This document shows positions 27,858 to 35,153 of a stretch of DNA of 64,000 bases, in pieces. This DNA comes from Winogradskyella sp. (lineage in GTDB: Bacteria; Bacteroidota; Bacteroidia; Flavobacteriales; Flavobacteriaceae): positions 51,061 to 115,060 of the forward strand of contig NZ_JANQIM010000021.1 of NCBI RefSeq assembly GCF_028282165.1, read 5' to 3'. The number at the start of each line of letters is the position of its first letter. Position 1 is the first letter of the stretch. A model generated the notes under the pieces. That model saw only the letters and a program-made list of their open reading frames with translations, made no database searches and had not been told where the DNA came from. Made by a program: the position numbers and the translations under genes.

Positions 27858-27929
27858 TTTTGGATTTATTTAGTAATTTAAGTTAGTCTTAGTTAATAAT
27901 AGTCTACTTGTCTTCAACTATCTAGATTA

Positions 27930-29735
27930 ATGCCTTTAAAGCCTATGCGCAAAACGCTAAAAATAATGACTTTGGTTTTTATTTCTATTGTAAATAAAGC
28001 TACAGGTCAGCTTAATTCAGAAAAAGAAAAATTATTAAAGGCTATTGATACCACCACAAAAATATCTCAAAAAATACAGCTCTATGCTGATTTATCTTGG
28101 GAATTTATTCTCGAAGAAAATGATAGTGCTTTGTTTTTTGCAGATAAAGCTCTAAAACTCTCCAAAAACAATGCGTATCCTTTAGGTGAAGCTATAGCCC
28201 TTGAAACCAAAGGTATATTCCATGAGGTCGCTAGAGGCAACTACGCCCAGGCAAGTAAACACTATTTTGAGGGCATACGAGTATGCCAGGATAATAATTT
28301 AGACTACGAGGCTTCCATACACCATTCTCTGGGAGTGATGTTTCACACTTCCGACAATTATGACCGTGCGTTAGAATATTACACAAAGGCATTAGAACTG
28401 GCAAGAGACTCAGGGGATAAAGTTCTTCAAAAAAAATGTATTATTAATTTGGGCTCCGTTAATTCTAGCTTAGAAAACTTTAATAAAGCTGCAGAATTAA
28501 TGAAAGCTAGTCTCGAAATACCCGAAAGAAAAGATCTCGATTATTCAACCTATGCTAATCTAGGTTATCTGTATGTGAAGCAAGAAAAATTTGGAGAGGC
28601 TCTATATTATTTAAACAAGTCTATTGAACAACACCCAGACAATCCAGATTCGGAATTAAACTTGTATTTATACATCCATGCAAAAGTGAAGTCAAAGGAT
28701 ACTACCGGCATGACTTCTATTCTTAACAGGGCTAAAGCTGCTATCAATGCTCAAGGGCTTAGGGACAAAAGCCTACTTATTAGAAATATTGCAGATTATT
28801 ACACACTAACAAAAGACTACAAAACCGCTTTGACTTATCGTAATGATTACATAAAGATTTTTGAAGAAATTAAAGAAAAACAAAAGGACCAAATTGTTCT
28901 GGATATAGAGGCCAAATACAAATCACAACAAAAAGATGCAGAGTTAAGTCTTTTGCAAATTGAAAATAAAAATAAAGAACAACAAAAACGACTATATTCA
29001 ATTCTTGCTCTAGTAGGACTCATGGTAGCAACTCTATTAGGTTACTTCGCCTATAGAAATAGAAAACAAAAACTTAAACTAGCAGAACAGAGAGATGAAT
29101 TGGAGGTAACCATAAAAGAAAAAGAAACCCTTTTTAAGGAAATTCACCACAGGGTAAAGAATAGTTTGCAGATGGTGTCTTCTTTGCTTTTTTTACAAGG
29201 TCAAAATATCGAAGACAACGAAGCAAAGAACACGCTTAAAGATGCCCAATCTAGAGTAAGATCTTTGGGACTAATCCATCAAAAACTATATAACAGAAAA
29301 TACATTACCGGGGTGGAAACCCAAAGCTATTTCACCGATTTAATTGATGATGTTTTTAGTAGCCATAAACTAAAATCACAACATATTGAATACCAGTTAG
29401 ATGTTGAAAACATGGTGCTAAGTGTAGATACACTGTCGACCGTTGGCCTCATCTTAAATGAACTTATCGTCAATGTAATTAAGCATGCATTTAATACTGA
29501 AAGTGACGATAAAAAAATGAGTATAAGCTTTGCCAAAGAAAAAGACATTCTTAAATTGAATGTTATTGACAATGGTATTGGTTTTGATGAAACAAAAAAA
29601 GATAAATCGTTTGGACTTAAATTAATTCATTCCTTATCTAGAAAATTAGATGCACAATTCAATATTAAAGCAATTTTACCAAAAGGCACTCACGCGCAAT
29701 TAGTAATTCATGATTTTGAAATTATACACACATAA
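27930..29735 (+). CDS. TPR sensor histidine kinase 2, HisKA_2 type
   Basis: 601 residues, paralogue of the kinase at 21431 with the same order: N-terminal signal/anchor (about 8-26), TPR array (about 45-310), membrane helix (about 355-375), HisKA_2 box KEIHHRVKNSLQ (His406 or His407), N box LILNELIVNVIKHAF and G boxes DNGIGFD and FGLKLI. Both share the stretch SLGVMFHTSDNY in the TPR region. An ATG at 27945 (MRKTLKIM) is a reasonable alternative start. The stop overlaps the start of the next regulator (TAATG), so the two are translationally coupled, unlike pair 1. Confidence 0.92.
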   Translation: MPLKPMRKTLKIMTLVFISIVNKATGQLNSEKEKLLKAIDTTTKISQKIQLYADLSWEFILEENDSALFFADKALKLSKNNAYPLGEAIALETKGIFHEVARGNYAQASKHYFEGIRVCQDNNLDYEASIHHSLGVMFHTSDNYDRALEYYTKALELARDSGDKVLQKKCIINLGSVNSSLENFNKAAELMKASLEIPERKDLDYSTYANLGYLYVKQEKFGEALYYLNKSIEQHPDNPDSELNLYLYIHAKVKSKDTTGMTSILNRAKAAINAQGLRDKSLLIRNIADYYTLTKDYKTALTYRNDYIKIFEEIKEKQKDQIVLDIEAKYKSQQKDAELSLLQIENKNKEQQKRLYSILALVGLMVATLLGYFAYRNRKQKLKLAEQRDELEVTIKEKETLFKEIHHRVKNSLQMVSSLLFLQGQNIEDNEAKNTLKDAQSRVRSLGLIHQKLYNRKYITGVETQSYFTDLIDDVFSSHKLKSQHIEYQLDVENMVLSVDTLSTVGLILNELIVNVIKHAFNTESDDKKMSISFAKEKDILKLNVIDNGIGFDETKKDKSFGLKLIHSLSRKLDAQFNIKAILPKGTHAQLVIHDFEIIHT

Positions 29736-30451
29736 TGAAATCATTAAACATTCATATTGTAGAAGATGAGCCTTTAATTGCAGAGACCATTAAAGCAATT
29801 TTAGAAAACGAAAAGCATTCTATTACAGGTATTAGCCTTAGAGCTAAAGAGGCCATTTTTGATATTGAAAACCTAAAGCCCGATTTAGTTTTGGTTGATA
29901 TTATGATAAAGGGAGATATGGACGGTATAGATCTTGTAAGCTATCTAAAAAAGAAAATAGATATCCCTTTTATTTACCTTACCTCCCTATCTGATGAGAA
30001 AACACTTGAGCGTGTTAAAGAAACAAATCCATCCGGTTATATTGTAAAGCCATTTAATGAAAATACGCTTACCACTAATATTGAACTAGCCTATCACAAA
30101 TATCAAAATACAAATTCAGATATCTCTGTAAATCAAAAAAGTGAATCCTTTTTTATAAAAAATAAAGGTGAACTTATTAAGGTAGAACAGAATGATATTC
30201 TCTATTTTGAAGCTTACGATAATTACTGTAATTTGTATACATCCACTAAGAAGCATCTTATAAGCCATACACTCAAACGTGTTGAAGAAAAACTACCCCC
30301 TTCAAAGTTCCTTAAAGTGCATCGTTCTTACGTCATTAATTTTTCTAAAATAGACTCTATACACGAAGGCTATATTTTTATAGGACATCATAAAATACCC
30401 TACAGTAAATCGCACAAGGATAGGTTAATGCAACAACTCAATCTTCTGTAG
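29735..30451 (+). CDS. LytTR-family response regulator 2
   Basis: 238 residues. The receiver domain has VEDEP (residues 9-13), phospho-acceptor Asp55 in LVLVDIM and YIVKPF. The LytTR domain contains ILYFEAYDNYCNLY and FLKVHRSYVINFSKI. Its ATG shares one base with the kinase 2 stop codon. It is similar to the regulator at 23357 along its whole length, including the DNA-contacting HRSYV segment, which suggests the two could recognise similar operators and cross-regulate. Confidence 0.93.
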   Translation: MKSLNIHIVEDEPLIAETIKAILENEKHSITGISLRAKEAIFDIENLKPDLVLVDIMIKGDMDGIDLVSYLKKKIDIPFIYLTSLSDEKTLERVKETNPSGYIVKPFNENTLTTNIELAYHKYQNTNSDISVNQKSESFFIKNKGELIKVEQNDILYFEAYDNYCNLYTSTKKHLISHTLKRVEEKLPPSKFLKVHRSYVINFSKIDSIHEGYIFIGHHKIPYSKSHKDRLMQQLNLL

Positions 30452-30457
30452 TTTTCA

Positions 30458-30487
30458 TTCACTAATTAAATCTTACCGTTAGCTAAA
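30458..30487 (+). promoter_or_regulatory. Direct-repeat operator 4 (degenerate candidate LytTR site)
   Basis: TTCACTAAT at 30458 and TTAGCTAAA at 30479 keep the 21-bp spacing but diverge from the other three sites. A -7-like TAACTTCA lies further away (30537). It precedes the small protein and the second S74 gene. Confidence 0.4.
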
Positions 30488-30556
30488 GAATTTGGCAAAA
30501 CTACCAAATAGCTGAATTTTAAGTTTTTTCTGTAACTAACTTCACAGAAAATCCTT

Positions 30557-30754
30557 ATGGTTTCTAACCAAAAAATGCCTTATATAGAATTACAAACCGA
30601 CTACGATGGTGATTTTAGAGTAACGATCTTATCTAAAAAAGGAGAAGTCTTGTTTAATCAAAATATAAGGAGTAACAATAAAAGAATAGTACTTAAAGGA
30701 TTTACACTAAAGCAACATACCGTGACGCTTTCACCAATACAATTCAAATTATGA
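30557..30754 (+). CDS. Small protein of unknown function coupled to the second S74 gene
   Basis: 65 residues, no signal peptide, rich in beta-prone residues (YIELQTDYDGDFRVTILSKK). Its stop overlaps the ATG of the S74 gene by four bases (ATGA), the mark of translational coupling. The pattern of hydrophobic and polar residues is faintly like a Bacteroidota C-terminal sorting domain, but it lacks the rest of such a protein and I do not claim that role. There is no equivalent gene before the first S74 gene. Confidence 0.6.
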   Translation: MVSNQKMPYIELQTDYDGDFRVTILSKKGEVLFNQNIRSNNKRIVLKGFTLKQHTVTLSPIQFKL

Positions 30755-33057
30755 AACGATTTTTACTCACCCTCATCATTGCTTTATTATTCCGAGTGTT
30801 ACCAGCACAAGTTGGTATTGGTAATACCAACCCGCAAGCACAATTAGATATTAGTGCCTCTAGTACAAGTTCTCCCACAAATTTGGATGGCATATTAATC
30901 CCTAGGGTAGATGCTTTACCCACCACTGCATCTATGACCACAAACCAAGATGGTATGTTAGTATTTTACACAGGAACTGGTGAGTCTGGCAAAGGTTTTT
31001 ATTATTGGGATAATGACACAACGAGTTGGATTAAGATGACTAGTGGGATTACAAATGATAATTGGACAAAAACAGGAAATGATATCAACACTTCCGATTT
31101 TATTGGTACCACCAATAACCAAGCTATAAGATTTAGAACGAATAATGTTCAGCAAATGGTACTAGATCAAGATGGTGATGTAGGCTTAAACGAAACTAAC
31201 CCTAATGCTACTTTGGATATTGGTGTATCTAGTGGAAAAAATGTGATTGAAGCTACTGGAAACGTCACAACACTTAGTCCTACTCAAATAGTATCAAATA
31301 TTTCAGGCGCTACAACCAATTTAAATGCTGCAATCGATGGCGGTATGACTCAATCATTTATAACGACTCAAACAGGTGAATTAAACTATATTGAATTCTA
31401 CGCAAGAGGTTCAAGTACAGGTAATCAAGATACTAGAGTGACCATAAGACAAAACGGAAGTTTAATATATACAAGTGTGCTTTCTATAAGCTACTCAGCT
31501 TCACCAAGCACCAGACGGGTAGTCTTTAACCCAGGGATTACAATAGCAACAGGTTTTAATTATTCTGTTGAAATAGAGGATACAAACTATGGTGTATGGT
31601 TATCTCAATCAATTTATGGATACTATTCTACAGCTAGCACATATAACGATGGCAGTGCTGGCGGAAACGCACCATCAACTGGTGACCTTGCTTTTAACGT
31701 AGGTATTAATATCGCTTCTTCTACAGCATCTAATCTTTTTGTTCTAGACGATGCTGGTCAGCTAAGTATAGGACATGGTAGTCCATCAGCCACTTTAGAT
31801 GTTGAAGGTAACTTTCAATACTCAGACGGCAACGAATCTAATGGTTACATTCTGTCTTCGGATGCCAATGGCAATGCCACTTGGGCAGATCCTTCATCAG
31901 TGATAACAAGTGTTAATGAGATTAATGATTTAACAGATGGCAACTCTGATGGATTTTCAGTCTATCTTGGCGCCAATTCTGGTGACAATGACGCAGGAAG
32001 TGGAGGAAATACTGGTGTTGGAAATTCTGCCTTAGCTCAAAATACATCAGGTAGTGAAAACTCTGCATTTGGAAGTTCAGCATTGGGTAGTAATACAACG
32101 GGGTTCTTAAATACTGCAGTTGGAAGTTCTGCCTTAAGTAGTAATACAACGGGTTCCTTTAATACTGCAATTGGGGAAGTGAGTTTGACCTCTAGCACCA
32201 CCGGATCAGGCAATGTTGCTCTAGGCAATACAGCTTTGGCCTCTTCTACTATAGCCAATTCAAATATTGCTATTGGCTTAAGTGCCATGTCTAACACCAC
32301 TACAGGTGGCTCAAATATTGCCATTGGGAGCTTTGCTGGAAGGAATATCAATGGCTTTCAAAATATAGTCATAGGAAACTCAGCTGTAGAAAATAACAGC
32401 ACCGGAAGTAACAACATTGTTATTGGAAACTATGCAGCTTATCTCAATTACGATGCCTCAGGAAGCATATTTATAGGCAATAGTGCTGGAGAGAACGAAA
32501 CCAACGGCAACCGCTTTTATCTCGAGAATAGCAATGAGAATGCTGACAATGCCTTAATCTATGGAGAATTTGATAACGATATACTTCGAATTAATGACCA
32601 ATTAGGTATTGGAAGAGCGCCTGCTACCAATGCCCTAGAAGTAGAGGGAGAAGCCTCAAAAAGTACGGCCGGAGCTTTTATAGGCAACTCAGATAGAAGA
32701 TTGAAGAAAAATATACAATCTATTAAGGGAAAAGAAGCCCTAACAAAGATAGCTCAACTACAAGGGGTTACTTATGAATGGAATGACCAACGAACAGGCA
32801 CCCAAAGACCAACTGGCATTCAATATGGTTTCATCGCACAAGATCTACAAAGAGTTTTCCCCGAAAAGGTTTCGGAAGATGCCTTAGGCTATCTACAAAC
32901 AGCTTATGGCGATTACGATCCACTGGTAATAGAAGCCATAAAAGAACTTAAAAAAGAAGTGGATGACTTAAAACAAAAAAATGAAACGTTGAGAGCAAAG
33001 CTTAGCAAAATTGAGGCGATAGAAGCACGCCTCACTACTTTAGAGAGTAACAAATAA
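30751..33057 (+). CDS. Secreted protein with C-terminal S74 intramolecular chaperone domain 2
   Basis: 768 residues. Signal peptide (about 1-19, ending LPAQ), then the same head as the protein at 24223 (VGIGNTNPQAQLDISAS, GKGFYYWDNDTTSWI). The middle has a beta-sandwich-like region and then about eight copies of a 14-residue motif (e.g. GSENSAFGSSALGS, GFLNTAVGSSALSS), the trimeric YadA-like head repeat. The C-terminus is a Peptidase_S74 domain with NSDRRLKKNI (Ser647, Lys652) and YGFIAQDLQRVFPE, and a coiled-coil tail. Probably a trimeric surface fibre that processes itself. A terminator follows. Confidence 0.85.
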   Translation: MKRFLLTLIIALLFRVLPAQVGIGNTNPQAQLDISASSTSSPTNLDGILIPRVDALPTTASMTTNQDGMLVFYTGTGESGKGFYYWDNDTTSWIKMTSGITNDNWTKTGNDINTSDFIGTTNNQAIRFRTNNVQQMVLDQDGDVGLNETNPNATLDIGVSSGKNVIEATGNVTTLSPTQIVSNISGATTNLNAAIDGGMTQSFITTQTGELNYIEFYARGSSTGNQDTRVTIRQNGSLIYTSVLSISYSASPSTRRVVFNPGITIATGFNYSVEIEDTNYGVWLSQSIYGYYSTASTYNDGSAGGNAPSTGDLAFNVGINIASSTASNLFVLDDAGQLSIGHGSPSATLDVEGNFQYSDGNESNGYILSSDANGNATWADPSSVITSVNEINDLTDGNSDGFSVYLGANSGDNDAGSGGNTGVGNSALAQNTSGSENSAFGSSALGSNTTGFLNTAVGSSALSSNTTGSFNTAIGEVSLTSSTTGSGNVALGNTALASSTIANSNIAIGLSAMSNTTTGGSNIAIGSFAGRNINGFQNIVIGNSAVENNSTGSNNIVIGNYAAYLNYDASGSIFIGNSAGENETNGNRFYLENSNENADNALIYGEFDNDILRINDQLGIGRAPATNALEVEGEASKSTAGAFIGNSDRRLKKNIQSIKGKEALTKIAQLQGVTYEWNDQRTGTQRPTGIQYGFIAQDLQRVFPEKVSEDALGYLQTAYGDYDPLVIEAIKELKKEVDDLKQKNETLRAKLSKIEAIEARLTTLESNK

Positions 33058-33095
33058 CTCAACTATGTTTTGAGTGCAACCGATAGCAGTTGCAA

Positions 33096-33125
33096 AAAAA
33101 AGCCGCAGTAGAGAGCGGGCTTTTT
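33096..33125 (+). terminator. Intrinsic terminator of the second S74 gene
   Basis: AAAAAGCCGC, loop AGTAGAGA, GCGGGCTTTTT with one bulged G. It is the third copy of the same terminator type (compare 27656 and 27827). It ends 3 bp before the stop of the convergent aldehyde dehydrogenase gene. Confidence 0.85.
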
Positions 33126-33127
33126 AT

Positions 33128-34558
33128 TTAAAACCATTTTATGGTCAGTCTTGCTAGTGTTTCCTTGAAGCGGGTATATGGAGGAAACAGTAATTCGTTA
33201 ATACCATAGGTGTGTTGTCTTACAACGGCGCGCTGATTACTAAACACCTTAAATCCATAAAACCCATGACTTTTACCTATACCGCTATTATTTATACCAC
33301 CGAAAGGTAAGTTATGATTAGAGTAATGAATTACATTATTGTTAATGCAAGTGCCTCCCGCTCTTGTATGATTTAAGATTCTCTTAGTGTTAGTTCTACT
33401 TTTACTATAAATATAAAGCGCTAAGGGACGTTCTTTTGAATTGATATAATCAATTGCTTCACCTAAATCATTATATGTTACAACAGGTAAGATTGGGCCA
33501 AATATTTCGTGTTCAAGCAATGACGCACTTTCTTTTAATCCTGAAACAATGGTTGGTGAAATATATTTAGATTCACCATCTATTTGTCCTCCTATCTCAA
33601 TTTTAGCATTCAAGCTTTTTGCATTATCTAAATGTGCTTTTAAGCGTTCAAAATGTTTTTGAGTTACAATTCTTGAATAAGAATCAGAATTTTCTGGTTT
33701 TTCAGAATAAAAATGGCCTAGCCATTTCTTGCAAGCTTCAACAAATTTGTCTTTAATACTATTATTTATCAACACATAATCTGGTGACACACAAATCTGG
33801 CCAGCATTCATAAATTTTCCCCAAATAATTTTTTTAGCAGCTTTATCAATATTTGCTGTTTCGTCAATTATAGTTGGTGATTTACCTCCAAGCTCTAAAG
33901 TCACTGATGTGAGATGTTTAGCTGCAGCTGTCATAATAATCTTACCAACATTTGGAGATCCCGTAAAAAAGATATGATTAAATGGTAGTTTTAATAATTG
34001 AGTAGAGGTTTCTACTTCACCCTCAACTAAGGCCACTTCATCTTCTTTAAAAACCTGTGCCACTATTTCTGCCATAAGTGCTGAAGAACTTGGAGTCATT
34101 TCCGAAGGTTTAATAATTGCAGAATTACCCGCTGCAATTGCTGAAACCAGTGGTCCGAATGTTAGGTTAAAAGGGAAATTCCAGGGCGAGATGATTAAGC
34201 AAACGCCTTTTGGTTCATAAATATAATGTGATGTAGCTCCTAACATAGACAAAGGTGTTTTAACCTTATGTTTACGCATCCACTTGTGTAAATGGGTTTT
34301 TGCGTGCTTAATTTCTCCGATGATCTGATAAACCTCTGTTAATTCTGATTCAACTTTTGGTTTACCTAAGTCTTTACGTAAGGCTTCTAAGATTCTATCT
34401 CGGTAAGTTTTTCCAATGGCTATCTTAAGCTTATTTAGCTGTTTTATTCTATAGTTATAAGAATGTCGACCAATGCTAAGCTGTTTTGTTTTTTGCCTTT
34501 GAAACAATTCAAAGTAGGGATTCTCATTATATGTCTTATCGTATTCTTCCATTTTCAC
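33128..34558 (-). CDS. Aldehyde dehydrogenase (class 3-like)
   Basis: 476 residues. The ALDH core is intact: SPWNFPF (about 124-130), IIKPSEM (148-154), FTGSPNVGK, LELGGKSP with the general-base Glu222, and the catalytic Cys256 in FMNAGQICV. The length and the hydrophobic C-terminal tail are like ALDH3/long-chain aldehyde dehydrogenases, which oxidise fatty or aromatic aldehydes with NAD(P)+. A second Met at codon 3 is an alternative start. It is monocistronic and convergent with the S74 gene; the physiological substrate is not indicated. Confidence 0.92.
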   Translation of the reverse strand: MKMEEYDKTYNENPYFELFQRQKTKQLSIGRHSYNYRIKQLNKLKIAIGKTYRDRILEALRKDLGKPKVESELTEVYQIIGEIKHAKTHLHKWMRKHKVKTPLSMLGATSHYIYEPKGVCLIISPWNFPFNLTFGPLVSAIAAGNSAIIKPSEMTPSSSALMAEIVAQVFKEDEVALVEGEVETSTQLLKLPFNHIFFTGSPNVGKIIMTAAAKHLTSVTLELGGKSPTIIDETANIDKAAKKIIWGKFMNAGQICVSPDYVLINNSIKDKFVEACKKWLGHFYSEKPENSDSYSRIVTQKHFERLKAHLDNAKSLNAKIEIGGQIDGESKYISPTIVSGLKESASLLEHEIFGPILPVVTYNDLGEAIDYINSKERPLALYIYSKSRTNTKRILNHTRAGGTCINNNVIHYSNHNLPFGGINNSGIGKSHGFYGFKVFSNQRAVVRQHTYGINELLFPPYTRFKETLARLTIKWF

Positions 34559-34575
34559 TTATGAAATTAAATCAA

Positions 34576-34698
34576 TTTGTGCATTTCGTCGATGTTATTG
34601 ACAAACTCGTGTATTTGGTCTAAATCTTAGGGTTTTTTATCTATAAAACCAACGCTTTTAAAGGGCTACAAGCCCATTTTGTGTATTTCGTCGATGTT
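34576..34698. repeat. Two 21-bp direct repeats plus a weaker third copy in a divergent promoter region
   Basis: TTTGTGCATTTCGTCGATGTT (34576-34596) recurs with one change at 34678-34698 (T for C at position 7), 102 bp apart. A weaker copy, CTCGTGTATTTGGTC, starts at 34606. A small hairpin GGGCT/AGCCC (34663-34675) lies between. The region separates the divergent aldehyde dehydrogenase and small secreted protein genes, so the repeats could be operator sites. Confidence 0.55.
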
Positions 34699-34817
34699 TT
34701 TGGTTAACTGATGTCAGTTATCTAATTATCCCCTTGTTTCATCCAAAAATTTCATAACGAACAAACAAACCTGCGTTTCTTTGAACCGAAGTTAAAACAA
34801 AAAATAATTTAACAGTC

Positions 34818-35078
34818 ATGAAAAAAGGTTTAGTCATCATATTATTTTTAACAATGTCTCTAGCAGGTTTTGCTCAGCAAGATGTTGTTAGTAATGTAGA
34901 GACAGAACTTGTTGAGACTGCTGAAGCTAAAAAGCCAGAAGTAAAGAAAACTTTTATTTCTGCTGAAGTAAAGGCTAAGGTTTTAAAAATAAACCGTAAA
35001 AAGAGTAACGAAATTATAAGCATTAAAGCTTACAGAAAGAGTTTACAAATAAAAGTAAAAACTGTAAAGCTTTGCTAA
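34818..35078 (+). CDS. Small secreted protein of unknown function
   Basis: 86 residues with a clear signal peptide (MKKGLVIILFLTMSLAGFAQ, residues 1-20). The mature part is short, with an acidic start and a strongly basic Lys-rich end (VKAKVLKINRKKSNEII...KVKTVKLC), finishing in a Cys. No domain was recognised. It is monocistronic with its own terminator at 35107. Confidence 0.7.
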   Translation: MKKGLVIILFLTMSLAGFAQQDVVSNVETELVETAEAKKPEVKKTFISAEVKAKVLKINRKKSNEIISIKAYRKSLQIKVKTVKLC

Positions 35079-35106
35079 TCAATAAATATGCTATTAACCA
35101 TCAAAG

Positions 35107-35134
35107 GGCCAAAACAATGTTTTGGCCTTTTTTT
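35107..35134 (+). terminator. Intrinsic terminator after the small secreted protein
   Basis: Perfect 9-bp stem GGCCAAAAC (35107-35115)/GTTTTGGCC (35119-35127), AAT loop, then seven T residues. Confidence 0.92.
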
Positions 35135-35153
35135 GTTTCCATACAATAGAGTA

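Noticed and set aside
32037..32351. Minus-strand frame of 104 codons within the second S74 gene
   Set aside because: It is antisense to the YadA-like repeats and repeats with them. No start signal or independent domain is visible.
24223..33057. S74 domains and tail-fibre-like repeats as signs of a prophage
   Set aside because: Both proteins start with signal peptides, are flanked by two-component genes, and no capsid, portal, terminase, lysis or integrase gene is present.
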